DNA of 64,000 nucleotides from Thiohalocapsa marina. Lineage in GTDB: Bacteria > Pseudomonadota > Gammaproteobacteria > Chromatiales > Chromatiaceae. Shown piece after piece: positions 1 through 11,139 of this stretch (position 1 is its first letter; each line of letters opens with the position of its first letter). The stretch lies in contig NZ_VWXX01000005.1 in NCBI RefSeq assembly GCF_008632335.1, forward strand, positions 155,032 to 219,031, given 5' to 3'. Made by a program: the position numbers and the translations under genes. A model generated the notes under the pieces. The model ran no database searches, had not been told where the DNA came from, and saw only the letters and a program-made list of their open reading frames with translations.

Positions 1-472
1 CGAACTGGTGGGCGTCGGCATGAATTCCGATGCCTATCACATGACCGCGCCGTCGGAGAACGGCGAGGGTGCAAGCGACTGCATGCGCCTGGCCCTGCAG
101 GATGCAGGCCTGGATGCCACGCAGATCGACTATGTCAACGCCCACGGCACCTCGACGCCGGCGGGGGACATCGCCGAGACCAAAGGCATCAAGCTGGCTT
201 TCGGCGCCCATGCGTCGAAGCTGGCGGTCAGTTCCACCAAGTCCATGACCGGCCACATGCTCGGCGCCGCCGGCGGTGCCGAGGCCATCTTCAGTGTGCT
301 GGCCATCCGCGACCAGGTGGCGCCACCGACCATCAACTACGAGACGCCGGATCCGGAATGCGATCTGGACTGTGTGCCGAATACCGCCCGTGCGATGAAG
401 ATCGACTACGCCTTGAGCAATTCGTTCGGGTTCGGTGGTACCAACGGCACGCTGATCTTCAAGCGCCCCTGA
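1..472 (+). CDS. fabF: Beta-ketoacyl-ACP synthase II, C-terminal part (5' end outside window)
   Basis: Condensing enzyme that elongates fatty acyl-ACP with malonyl-ACP in the cytosol. Only about the last 157 residues are present; the reading frame is open at the left edge of the window. Two hallmark blocks of the thiolase-like C-terminal half are visible: [12 protein letters not shown], carrying the first active-site His, and [13 protein letters not shown], carrying the conserved Lys and second His. The end [13 protein letters not shown] is the usual glycine-rich C-terminus. fabF lying just upstream of pabC and mltG is the common gammaproteobacterial order (acpP-fabF-pabC-mltG-tmk-holB). The catalytic Cys lies outside the window, so FabF and FabB cannot be separated from the residues alone; context favours FabF. 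Confidence 0.93.
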   Translation, partial: ELVGVGMNSDAYHMTAPSENGEGASDCMRLALQDAGLDATQIDYVNAHGTSTPAGDIAETKGIKLAFGAHASKLAVSSTKSMTGHMLGAAGGAEAIFSVLAIRDQVAPPTINYETPDPECDLDCVPNTARAMKIDYALSNSFGFGGTNGTLIFKRP

Positions 473-562
473 TCGCAGGGCCCGGCGGGGCCGATGCCCC
501 TGAGCTCAACAGGACAGGCAGCAGGGCCAGCCATTTCAAGTTTGCCGCTTTGCCGCAGCTCG

Positions 563-656
563 ATTAGCCGCAGAGACACAGAGAACGCAAAGCGCACGCA
601 GAGACGTTTACGAACAGGCTGGTGGGTCTCTGCGTTCTCTGGGCCTCTGCGGTTTG
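563..656. repeat. CGCAGAG imperfect inverted repeat, copy 1
   Basis: The 203-base gap between fabF and pabC is mostly one imperfect palindrome. The left arm has AGCCGCAGAGACACAGAGAA and the right arm TTCTCTGGGCCTCTGCGGTT, separated by a short spacer. The same arms recur at 25505-25613, 28087-28177 and 31582-31680, with a half copy at 40384-40430. The element has no open reading frame and resembles a miniature inverted-repeat element or REP-like sequence. It breaks the otherwise tight fabF-pabC linkage. Confidence 0.8.
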
Positions 657-675
657 AATTTGGAATTGCTGGCAC

Positions 676-1538
676 GTGACCCGGAACCTGATCCGGATCG
701 CCGCCTTGGTGAACGGGCAGCCGAGCCATGCGGTGGATGTCTCCGACCGGGGCCTGCTGTATGGCGACGGGGTGTTCGAGACCCTGGCTGTGCGGGCGGG
801 TCAGCCATGTTTGTGGTCGGCCCACATGGAGCGGCTACGGCTTGGGGCAGACCGGCTCGGTATCCCTGCTCCTGATGCGGGCATTCTGCGGCGGGAGGCG
901 GATCGACTGCTCGCGGGCAGCGAGATCGGGGTCCTGCGCGTCACGCTCACCCGCGGTGCCGGCGGTCGAGGCTACTGGCCGCCGCCAGGACTGACGCCGA
1001 CGCGTATCCTGGCGCTGTATCCTTCGACGACGGACGTCTCCGCTGCGGGGTCGGTGTCCTCCTCCCGACTGACCCTGTGCCGGACCCGACTGTCGGAAAA
1101 CCGCCAACTGGCTGGCATCAAGCACCTGAACCGGCTGGAGCAGGTTCTGGCGCGGTCGGAGTGGCAGGATCCCGACATCATCGACGGGGTCATGCTCGAT
1201 GGTCACGAGCGGGTGATCTGCGGCACCATGACGAATCTGTTCCTACTGGATGAGCGGGGCCTGTCGACACCCGATCTGACGCATTGCGGCGTGCAGGGCA
1301 CGGTCCGCGCCCTGGTGCTGAAGCACGCGCGTGCGCTGGGCATCACGTTGGACGTGCGGACCCTCCAGGTCGCGGATCTGATTCGGGCGAAGGCGGTATT
1401 CGTGACCAATGCGGTGCTGGGCGTTGTCCCGGTCGCTGCCTTTGATGGCACGCGCTATGACCCCGGCGCCATGCCGGAGCCGCTGCGTCGGCTGATCCAG
1501 CAGGTGCGGCGGGCGGCGTTGACAGTGGAGACGGCAGA

Positions 1539-1542
<4 letters not shown>
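676..1542 (+). CDS. pabC: Aminodeoxychorismate lyase
   Basis: PLP-dependent fold-type IV enzyme that splits 4-amino-4-deoxychorismate into p-aminobenzoate and pyruvate for folate synthesis. The N-terminal DVSDRGLLYGDGVFET block and the GIKHLNRLEQVLAR segment, whose Lys is the PLP Schiff-base residue, are diagnostic; GVQGTVRALVL and VFVTNAVLGVVPV follow as in the family. 288 residues is slightly longer than the roughly 270 of E. coli PabC. The start used is GTG at 676; the first 9 residues are encoded by a CCGGAACCTGATCCGGATC segment that resembles short repeats elsewhere in the window, so a slightly later start is possible. It overlaps mltG by GTGA. Confidence 0.92.
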
Positions 1543-4420
<2,878 letters not shown>

Positions 4421-4421
4421 C

Positions 4422-4787
4422 ATGGACAACGGAGCAAGCGAGAACACCAACGCACGCCAGCGGGTGCTGAGCCTGGTCATCCGGGACCAGGCGGCCCTGT
4501 ATGCGTCGTACATGCCGTTCATCAAGAACGGTGGTCTGTTCGTGCCGACCACCGGCGACTACCGACTGGGCGACGAACTCTTCGTGCTGTTGCAACTGCT
4601 CAACGAGCCGGAACGGCTGCCCATCGCCGGAACCGTGGTCTGGGTCACGCCCCAGGGCGCCGAGGGCAACCGGCAGGTGGGCGTGGGCATACAGTTCAGC
4701 GATCAGGACAAGGGCGACGCGCGCCGCAGGATCGAGCATTACCTGGCCGACAGCCTGGATTCAGACCGCCCGACTCATACCTTGTAA
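4422..4787 (+). CDS. pilZ: PilZ-domain protein, type IV pilus assembly PilZ type
   Basis: Small cytosolic PilZ-domain protein of 121 residues. In Pseudomonas and Xanthomonas this single-domain PilZ is needed for type IV pilus assembly and acts through FimX/PilB rather than by binding c-di-GMP. Consistent with that, the RxxxR and D/NxSxxG binding motifs of c-di-GMP receptors are not seen: the corresponding segments read MPFIKNGGLFVPT and QVGVGIQF. The ATG begins one base after the holB stop. The gene sits between holB and tatD exactly as PA2960 does from memory. No pilus genes are in the window, but a degenerate EAL protein at 14877 could be in the same pathway. Confidence 0.88.
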   Translation: MDNGASENTNARQRVLSLVIRDQAALYASYMPFIKNGGLFVPTTGDYRLGDELFVLLQLLNEPERLPIAGTVVWVTPQGAEGNRQVGVGIQFSDQDKGDARRRIEHYLADSLDSDRPTHTL

Positions 4788-4823
4788 CCACCCCGTATAG
4801 CGCATTCGACCACAACCCGCGAG

Positions 4824-4974
4824 GAAAACCGAAGGCGGTTTATACCTGCTCACAAACGAGATTTCGGTTTTCGTGGGTTGGGTGTCGGCGGTCTGGGGAC
4901 GCCGTGAATACTTCCCTGTAGGCTTCACGATCGCATCCCTGCGATCGAGACCCCTGACCGCCGACACCCAACCC
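4824..4974. repeat. Nested inverted repeats in the pilZ-tatD gap
   Basis: The 248-base gap between pilZ and tatD holds two perfect inverted repeats. GAAAACCGAA at 4824-4833 pairs with TTCGGTTTTC at 4863-4872. A 19-base arm at 4875-4893 (GGGTTGGGTGTCGGCGGTC) pairs perfectly with 4956-4974. The loop of the second contains GCCGTGAATACTTCCCTGTA and a CGATCGCA/TGCGATCG pair, a layout I have seen in dispersed repeats of halophilic and sulfur-oxidising gammaproteobacteria. It may act as a terminator or attenuator in the operon, or be a mobile miniature element. Confidence 0.8.
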
Positions 4975-5035
4975 GCTCAAGCTGTCGCCGAAAACTGATG
5001 ATCATTGGCTATACCACGCGCTCAGAGACCCAGCC

Positions 5036-5848
5036 ATGCTTGTCGATTCCCACTGCCACCTCGACCGGGTCGACCTGACCCCGTACCAGGGTCGATTCGA
5101 TGACCTCATGCGCCAGACTCGGAGCGATGGCGTAGGGCACATGCTGTGCGTCTGCATCGACCTGGAGCACTATCCGGCCATGCGTACGCTGGTGGCGGAT
5201 CATCCGGACGTGTCGGTCTCCGTCGGGGTGCACCCGAACGAGACCGCCCATGACGGCGACCCCCGCCGGGAGCCGGACAGCGACGAACTGGTGCGGCTGG
5301 CCGCGGATCCGCGCGTGGTGGCCATCGGCGAGACGGGACTGGACTACCACTACAACCAGGGCGACCTGCGCTGGCAACGTGACCGGTTTCGGGTGCACAT
5401 CGACGCTGCCCGTCGCTGTGGCAAGCCGCTGATCATCCACACCCGCGCTGCGCGCGAGGACACCATCGACATCCTGCGCGACGCCGGGGCGCGGGACGCC
5501 GGCGGTGTGATGCACTGCTTCACCGAGACCTGGGAGATGGCCAGCGCGGCCCTGGACCTCGGCTTCTACATCTCTTTTTCCGGCATCCTCACCTTTAAAA
5601 ACGCCGCAGACCTGCGGGAGGTGGCACGGCAAGTGCCCCTAGATCGGCTGCTCATCGAGACGGACTCGCCCTATCTGGCGCCGGTGCCCCATCGCGGCAA
5701 GCCCAACGAGCCGCGCTTTGTCCGCCATGTGGCGGACCAGGTGGCGGAACTGAGGGGCATGGACGTGGAGGAGGTGGTGGCGATCACCGGCGACAACTTC
5801 TTCCGGCTGTTTGCGCAGGCGCAGCGGGAAGGCGCCGCGCCAGGCTGA
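5036..5848 (+). CDS. tatD: TatD/YcfH family metal-dependent DNase
   Basis: TIM-barrel metallohydrolase of the TatD/YcfH family; members have 3'-5' exonuclease activity and some roles in DNA repair or RNA quality control. The metal ligands are visible in order: SHCHLD at residues 5-10, the Glu in AIGETGLDYH, His in LIIHTRAA, His in GVMHCFTE, and the final ETDSPYLAP aspartate. 270 residues is typical. It closes the pabC-mltG-tmk-holB-pilZ gene group, separated from it by the inverted-repeat region. Confidence 0.92.
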   Translation: MLVDSHCHLDRVDLTPYQGRFDDLMRQTRSDGVGHMLCVCIDLEHYPAMRTLVADHPDVSVSVGVHPNETAHDGDPRREPDSDELVRLAADPRVVAIGETGLDYHYNQGDLRWQRDRFRVHIDAARRCGKPLIIHTRAAREDTIDILRDAGARDAGGVMHCFTETWEMASAALDLGFYISFSGILTFKNAADLREVARQVPLDRLLIETDSPYLAPVPHRGKPNEPRFVRHVADQVAELRGMDVEEVVAITGDNFFRLFAQAQREGAAPG

Positions 5849-5884
5849 TCGCCCGGCGCTGCGCTTTCCGCCCTGCGCTCGGCC

Positions 5885-7441
5885 TCATTCGGCTTTGTCG
5901 GGCAGGTGCTCGCCGCAGCGCGTGACGGCGCCGCCGGACGTTTTGTACTTGGGGTCCTTCAGCGCCTTGCGCAGCGCATCGCAGACCGTCTGCAGCACCT
6001 TGATGCGGGCATAGGGCTTGTCGTCGCCCTCCACCAGGGTCCAGGGGGCCTGCTCGGTGCTGGTGCGCGCCACCATCTCGTTGACGGCGGCCTTGTACTG
6101 CGGCCACTTCTCGCGATTGCGCCAGTCCTCGTCGGTGATCTTGTAGCGCTTGTAGGGGGTGTCTTCACGGTCCTTGAAACGCCGCAGTTGCTCCTCTTCG
6201 CTGACCTGCAGCCAGAACTTGAGCAGGATGGCGCCGTTTTCCACCAGTTCATCCTCGAACTCGTTGATCTCGGCATAGGCGCGCCGCCATTCGGCCTCGC
6301 TGGCAAAGCCCTCTATCCGCTCCACCAGCACCCGGCCGTACCAGGAGCGGTCGTAGATGATCATGTGGCCGGCCCGGGGCACGTGCCGCCAGAACCGCCA
6401 CAGATAGTGGTGGCCCTTTTCCTCGTCCGTCGGCGCGGCCACGGACATGGTGCGATACAGTCGGGCATCCACCGCGGCGGTGATGCGGCGGATGGCACCG
6501 CCCTTGCCGCCGGCGTCCACGCCCTCGAACACCAGCACCGTCGAGCGCCGCTGCTTGTAGGCCTCCCAGGTAAGTTCGTTGACCTCTTGCTGCAGCCGCT
6601 TCAGCTGCGCCTTGTAGGCATCGCGGGCCAGGCTGCGGGTCAGGTCCATCTGGTCCAGCAGGGTGATCTGGGCGCTGGCGGATTCGGGCAGTTCCAGCGG
6701 ATCGGCCGCCGTCGGCGGTTCCGTGACCACCGGCTGGTTCAGCCGCGCGCGGATCGCCTGCAGCAGGGTCTTGCCGACAGTAAGGTCGCGATAGCGCTTG
6801 TCCTCGGCCTCCACCAGGTACCAGGGCGCGATGCCGCGGTCACTGTGGCGAATGACGCGCTCGGCGACGTGCTCGAAGAGCTTGTACTGCTCGGAGAATT
6901 TGGACTTCTCCGGCAGCATCTTCCAGCGGCTGCGGTCATCGCGAGAGAGTTCCTTCAGCCGCTTTTTCTGATCCGGTTCGGACAGGTGGAACCAGAACTT
7001 GACGATCAGGGCACCGTCGTTGGTGAGCATGCGCTCGAAATCCACAATGCGGTTCAGCTCCGCATCCAGCGCGGCATCGTCGCACAGGCCCTGGAAGCGA
7101 TGCTCGATGGGGTCGAGGTACCAGCCGCCGAACAGGATGGAGATCTCGCCGCGGCGGGGCAGGGTGCGCCAGAAGCGCCAGTAGCGCGGGCGCTCGCGTT
7201 CCTCGTCGCTGCGCTCCCAGAAGGCGAAGGTCTGCACCCCTCGGGTGTCCAGCCACTCATTGAGGCGGTTTACCACCTCGCCCTTGCCGGCCGCCTCGAC
7301 GCCGGAGACAATCACCACCACCGGGGTGTCCGTGCCGATGATCTCACGCTGTACCTCCAGCAACTGGGTGCGCAGTTCGTCCTGCTGGGCCTTGTATTCC
7401 GTCTTGCTGACCGAGCGGCCGACTTTGGTTGCCTCGAACAT
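5885..7441 (-). CDS. pap: Polyphosphate:AMP phosphotransferase (two-domain PPK2)
   Basis: Class II PPK2 that uses inorganic polyphosphate to phosphorylate AMP to ADP. At 518 residues it is a tandem of two PPK2 P-loop domains: the first has GVEAAGKGE near residue 47, the second GVDAGGKGGA near residue 310 followed by DRSWYGRVLVERIEGF. In family II enzymes the C-terminal half is the active one; here too it has the fuller set of motifs (WRFWRHVPRAG, DRSWYGR, EDTPYKRYKIT). The N-terminal copy keeps its Lys but has the diverged FGGWYLDP in place of DRSWYGR. The gene is convergent with tatD, 36 bases away. Confidence 0.9.
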   Translation of the reverse strand: MFEATKVGRSVSKTEYKAQQDELRTQLLEVQREIIGTDTPVVVIVSGVEAAGKGEVVNRLNEWLDTRGVQTFAFWERSDEERERPRYWRFWRTLPRRGEISILFGGWYLDPIEHRFQGLCDDAALDAELNRIVDFERMLTNDGALIVKFWFHLSEPDQKKRLKELSRDDRSRWKMLPEKSKFSEQYKLFEHVAERVIRHSDRGIAPWYLVEAEDKRYRDLTVGKTLLQAIRARLNQPVVTEPPTAADPLELPESASAQITLLDQMDLTRSLARDAYKAQLKRLQQEVNELTWEAYKQRRSTVLVFEGVDAGGKGGAIRRITAAVDARLYRTMSVAAPTDEEKGHHYLWRFWRHVPRAGHMIIYDRSWYGRVLVERIEGFASEAEWRRAYAEINEFEDELVENGAILLKFWLQVSEEEQLRRFKDREDTPYKRYKITDEDWRNREKWPQYKAAVNEMVARTSTEQAPWTLVEGDDKPYARIKVLQTVCDALRKALKDPKYKTSGGAVTRCGEHLPDKAE

Positions 7442-7483
7442 GGGCTTCTTGACTCCTCGTGCTGACCCAGACAGCAGGCCCGA

Positions 7484-7939
7484 TCAGGCCTGCTGCCGAC
7501 TGATGTTGCTGATGCTCCGGGACCGTCCGTCGGCGTCCACTGCGACATAGACCAGACGGCCCTCCGCCACCTGGTGGCCGTTCTCCGGCAGGGCCTCGCG
7601 ACGGGCCCAGGCACTCACCTCAACTGTGATCGAACTGTTGCCGACCTGCACCGCGCGGGCGAACAACTCGACCAGATCGCCGACCCGTACCGGGGACAGG
7701 AAGCGGAAGTCCTGCACCGCGACCGTAGCCACGCGTCCGCGTGCCTGGGCCACGGCCACCGTGGCGCCGGCCAGGTCCGCCTGCGACAGGATCCAGCCGC
7801 CGAAGATGTCGCCGTAGGGATTGGTATCCGCTGGCATCGCCAGCACCCGCAGACCCAGTTGCCAGCGCCCGGGGTCGGCGCTTTCGGCCGGATTCAGATC
7901 ACTGCGGGGGTCGAGTGGTTGTCCGGGTGTTGCGTCCAT
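7484..7939 (-). CDS. Acyl-CoA thioesterase, YciA type
   Basis: Hot-dog-fold thioesterase of 151 residues that hydrolyses acyl-CoA esters. The core reads PADTNPYGDIFGGWILSQAD, where the Asn/Asp-containing GDIFGGW helix is the catalytic signature of the YciA/BACH group, followed by VAVQDFRFLSPVRVGDLVE. An N-terminal tail of about 25 residues before the domain is poorly conserved. It lies 42 bases upstream of pap in transcription order and may be cotranscribed with it. Confidence 0.85.
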   Translation of the reverse strand: MDATPGQPLDPRSDLNPAESADPGRWQLGLRVLAMPADTNPYGDIFGGWILSQADLAGATVAVAQARGRVATVAVQDFRFLSPVRVGDLVELFARAVQVGNSSITVEVSAWARREALPENGHQVAEGRLVYVAVDADGRSRSISNISRQQA

Positions 7940-8056
7940 GTATCAATGGTCGCACACCAGGGCAGGGCATGCAGCCGCTTTGTCGGCTGTCCTGTCCGCT
8001 TGCCGGCGAATCACTCATCAGGAGCACCATAGTCGAGCTGACAGCCAGTTCATCAG

Positions 8057-9202
8057 TCAGGCCATCAGGCCGGTGGCCGTCTCCAGGGTCAGCGCGATGG
8101 CGCGTTCCAGTTGCTCCGTCCGCGTGTAGAAATGGGGTGAGAAGCGCAGGCCGCCACCGCGGCTTGCGCACATCAGGCCCTGGGTCATCAGCGCCTGGTA
8201 CAGGGCCTGCTGATCGATGCCGGGGACGCGAAAGGTGACGATACCAGCCCGTCTGTCGGGCGCGCGGGGGCTCAGGAGCTCCAGGCCATGCTGGTCGATG
8301 AGCGCGATCAGTCGATCCGTGCGCTCGGCGATGGCGTCGGCGACAGCCTGCATGCCGACCTCCTGCAGTAGCGAGAGGCTGGCCTCCAGCGCATGGGCGC
8401 CAAGCAGGTTGGGGCTGCCGGACTCGAAGCGGCGCGCATCGGCGGCGGGCTGCCAGTCCTTGCGCTCGAAGTCGCCCATGTCCTGCACCATGTGCCAGCC
8501 GAATTGACTCAGGCGTATCTGCTCGCGCAGCTCGGGACGACACCAGAACAGGGCGAGTCCCTCAGGGCCGAGCATCCATTTGTGGCCGTCAGCCGCGACG
8601 AAGTCCGCCTGGACGCGCTCGACATCGAAGGGCAGGGCGCCTAGCCCCTGGATACCGTCGATGCAAAACAGGATGCCCCGCGCCCGGCAGGCGGCACCCA
8701 GCCGCTCGAGGTCCAGACGCAATCCGCGGGCATACTGCACCCAGCTCACGGCCAGCAGGCGGGTGCGCGCATCGCACAGGGCCAGCAGGGCGTCCTCAGG
8801 ATTCTCGCCAGGCCTGAGATCGTAGAGATCGAGCCCGCGCCAACGCACGCCACGGTCCGCCAGCGCCTCCCAGACGATGCGGTTGGATGGAAACTCCTGG
8901 ACGATACCAACGACAGTATCACCCGTCTGCCAGGGAAGTCCCTGAGCGACCATAGACAGGGCCTCGGATGTGCTCTTGGTCAGCGCGATGTCCGTCGCTG
9001 CCGCCGCGCCGATCAGCGCAGCCAGGCGCTCGCGTAGCCGCGTCTCGGTGGCGAGCCAGCGCATGTAGCGCCTGGAGCCCGTGGTGCCGTTCTCCGCAGC
9101 GAAGCGCTGCACGGCCTCCACGGTCCGGCGCGGCCAGGGTGAGACCGCGGCATGGTTCAGATACAGGATGTCGTCTTGCAGATCGAAATGTTCCATGGAC
9201 AT
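8057..9202 (-). CDS. Class V aminotransferase family PLP enzyme
   Basis: Fold-type I PLP enzyme related to cysteine desulfurases and isopenicillin-N epimerases; the substrate cannot be read from the sequence. The N-terminal LYLNHAAVSPWPRRT, the FCIDGIQGLGALPFDV segment with the PLP-binding Asp, and VAADGHKWMLGPEGLAL with the Schiff-base Lys are clear. The catalytic Cys loop of IscS-type desulfurases is not evident, which argues against a housekeeping desulfurase. ATG at 9202 is preceded by AGGTGGG seven bases upstream; a GTG four codons earlier overlaps that ribosome site and is less likely. Length 381 residues. Confidence 0.85.
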   Translation of the reverse strand: MSMEHFDLQDDILYLNHAAVSPWPRRTVEAVQRFAAENGTTGSRRYMRWLATETRLRERLAALIGAAAATDIALTKSTSEALSMVAQGLPWQTGDTVVGIVQEFPSNRIVWEALADRGVRWRGLDLYDLRPGENPEDALLALCDARTRLLAVSWVQYARGLRLDLERLGAACRARGILFCIDGIQGLGALPFDVERVQADFVAADGHKWMLGPEGLALFWCRPELREQIRLSQFGWHMVQDMGDFERKDWQPAADARRFESGSPNLLGAHALEASLSLLQEVGMQAVADAIAERTDRLIALIDQHGLELLSPRAPDRRAGIVTFRVPGIDQQALYQALMTQGLMCASRGGGLRFSPHFYTRTEQLERAIALTLETATGLMA

Positions 9203-9517
9203 GATCAGTCCCACCTAAATTGCAGAGCTTGTGGCGCGCTATCATCTCAGAAAGAGCCGTCGACAGTGCCGCAAGACGCATCAGCTGCTGTCGGTGATGC
9301 GCAAGTGCGCCGATGGCTCTGTCGACCAGTGCGGTGTGCTAGCGGTGGCCCTCGAGCTCGATGCAGCCGTCGTTGCCTTGCTTGGCGCTCGACTTGTCCC
9401 CACCTGCAGGTATCATTTTTCCAATAGCAGTGACCGAAGGCGTCCGTCTGCTACTCGGGCAGCAGCCTGAGCATCACGCCACCCATTGGCACTTGGCTTC
9501 AGGGAGCCGACATAAGC
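9203..9517. other. Intergenic region between divergent genes
   Basis: About 315 bases separate the minus-strand aminotransferase from the plus-strand glutathionyl-hydroquinone reductase. A short open frame (GTG 9231 to 9470) would encode 79 residues with four Cys but shows no recognisable domain, and other frames are equally open. No convincing promoter, hairpin or repeat was found; it presumably holds divergent promoters. Confidence 0.4.
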
Positions 9518-10444
9518 ATGCACGATACCGGAGAGTTCCGCCGCTGGGAGTCCACCTTTCGCCACTGGGTCACCGCAGACGGCAGTCCCGGACCCACAGG
9601 CGAGGGTGGTTTTCCGGCGGCGCCGGGACGGTATCATCTGTATGTTTCCTACGCATGCCCCTGGGCCCATCGCACCCTGATCGTCCGCGCCCTGAAGGGT
9701 CTGGACAAGGCCATTTCCGTATCCGTCGTCCACCCCATCATGCCCGCCGAGAGCTGGGTATTCGGCGAATACCCAGGCTCCACCCCGGACCAGGTGCACG
9801 GCTTCAGTCGGCTGGGGCAGCTCTACGAACAGAGCGCTCCCGGCTTCGACGGCGTGGTCACGGTGCCGGTGCTCTACGACATGGAGCGTCAGTGCATCGT
9901 CAACAACGAATCCTCCGAGATCATCCGCATGCTCAACCGCGCCTTCGATGCCTGGGGATGCGCTGAGCTCGACTTCTACCCAGCGCATCTACGCGACGAG
10001 ATCGACGCCGTGAACGCGCTGGTCTATGAAAACATCAACAACGGCGTCTACCGCGCCGGCTTCGCGACAACCCAGCAGGCCTACGAGGCCGCCTACGATC
10101 AGCTGTTCGACACCCTCGATGCGCTCGAGACACGGCTGGGCCGACAGCGCTATCTGGTCGGCGATCGGATCACGGAGGCCGATTGGCGACTTTTTCCCAC
10201 CTTGGTGCGCTTCGACGCCGTCTATCATGGGCACTTCAAGTGCAATCGCCAGCGCCTGGTCGACTACCCCAACCTTTGGTCTTATACGCGAGAGCTGTAC
10301 CAGATTCCCGGCGTCGCCGAGACCGTCCATATGGACCACATCAAGCTCCACTACTACGGCAGCCACCGCGGAATCAACCCAACCGGGATCGTGCCGAAGG
10401 GGCCGGACCTGGACTTCAGCACACCCCACGGCCGGGATGCATGA
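9518..10444 (+). CDS. Glutathionyl-hydroquinone reductase (Xi-class GST, YqjG type)
   Basis: Cytosolic Xi-class glutathione transferase that reduces glutathionyl-hydroquinones and related conjugates. The catalytic Cys47 sits in SYACPWAHRTLI; the preceding WESTFRHWV and following HPIMPAESWVF regions match the YqjG/EcpA group. The N-terminal thioredoxin fold ends with NNESSEIIRMLN, and the helical C-terminal domain contains GDRITEADWRLFPTLVRFD and YPNLWSYTRELYQ. 308 residues is slightly shorter than the E. coli protein (328). Stand-alone gene. Confidence 0.9.
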   Translation: MHDTGEFRRWESTFRHWVTADGSPGPTGEGGFPAAPGRYHLYVSYACPWAHRTLIVRALKGLDKAISVSVVHPIMPAESWVFGEYPGSTPDQVHGFSRLGQLYEQSAPGFDGVVTVPVLYDMERQCIVNNESSEIIRMLNRAFDAWGCAELDFYPAHLRDEIDAVNALVYENINNGVYRAGFATTQQAYEAAYDQLFDTLDALETRLGRQRYLVGDRITEADWRLFPTLVRFDAVYHGHFKCNRQRLVDYPNLWSYTRELYQIPGVAETVHMDHIKLHYYGSHRGINPTGIVPKGPDLDFSTPHGRDA

Positions 10445-10522
10445 CACAAAGTCCATGAGGCACCGGCAGACGTCGGTCTTGCCCAGGCCCTGTATCGGGC
10501 CATCAGTCGTCAGATATGCCTT

Positions 10523-10550
10523 ACTTTACATAATATACATTATGCGCAAT
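10523..10550. other. dif: dif-like XerC/XerD recombination site
   Basis: Read on the minus strand, this 28-mer is an XerC arm (ATTGCGCATAA), a central TGTATA and an XerD arm (TTATGTAAAGT). It matches E. coli dif (as I remember it) at 24 of 28 positions, with the whole central hexamer and the inner halves of both arms identical. XerC/XerD act here to resolve chromosome dimers at the terminus. KOPS-like octamers GGGNAGGG in this window point toward the site from both sides (see findings). It could alternatively be an attachment site of a dif-integrating element, but no second copy was seen nearby. Confidence 0.88.
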
Positions 10551-10650
10551 CCCGCCGAGGGGCCGATTCGCCGCCAGGGCGCCTGCTGACTGGCTTCAGG
10601 CCGAATCCCATGAGCTCCTGGCGGCGGGCTTCGCGGCAGAATCTGCCACC

Positions 10651-11061
10651 TTGCGGGCGCTGCAACGGCGCTTGCAGCTCACCAACGCTGAGACCGCCTC
10701 GCTCCTTGGCGTCCACCCCCGGACCTATCGCGGTTGGCTGGCCACGGGTCAGGCGGCCCCGGCGGCAGTGCGTCTGCTGGCGATCCTGGCGGGCTTTGTG
10801 CCCTGGGTCGGCTGGGACGGCTGGGAGGTCGAGCGCGGGCTGTTGTTCCCGCCTGGCTACACCCGCGGCGGCATCGCCCCGGGTGAGTTCTTCGCCCTGG
10901 TGTTCTACCGCCAGCAGGTCAGCGAGCAGCGGCGCTTGCTGCTCGAACGTGAGGCGCGCATCACGCAATTGCAGGCCGAGGTGGCAGCCCTCGATGAGCG
11001 TGTCGAACGGCTGCAGGCACAGCGCTCCGGGGTGGCACGCTCCAGGTATCGGCGCCGCTGA
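10651..11061 (+). CDS. VC1465/XafT-like phage-type protein beside dif
   Basis: Small protein of 136 residues with an N-terminal helix-turn-helix-like stretch (LTNAETASLLGVHPRTYRGW), a hydrophobic segment with the WVGWDGWEV signature, PPGYTRGGIAPGEFFAL, and a C-terminal Leu/Gln/Glu coiled coil (about residues 88-128). The order HTH, GWxGW, coiled coil is that of the phage VC1465 family, whose TLC-phage member XafT activates Xer recombination at dif; that assignment is from memory. The TTG start at 10651 has no clear ribosome site. The frame is open upstream to a TAA inside dif but has no ATG, so the N-terminus may be lost or frameshifted: an ATG at 10542 reads 15 codons in another frame. Confidence 0.6.
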   Translation: MRALQRRLQLTNAETASLLGVHPRTYRGWLATGQAAPAAVRLLAILAGFVPWVGWDGWEVERGLLFPPGYTRGGIAPGEFFALVFYRQQVSEQRRLLLEREARITQLQAEVAALDERVERLQAQRSGVARSRYRRR

Positions 11062-11139
11062 TTGTTGCTTCCGGCGCCGTTGCCTTCCCTGGCGATGGAT
11101 TCGGCGTCCTGGCCGAAATGACGGCGTTGATGGGATGAT

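Noticed and set aside
5906..7465. 519-codon plus-strand frame opposite the PPK2 gene
   Set aside because: Antisense shadow with low-complexity composition; the minus-strand gene has all PPK2 motifs.
9231..9470. Short ORF of 79 residues in the aminotransferase-GST gap
   Set aside because: No ribosome site, no recognisable domain and overlapping open frames of equal length.
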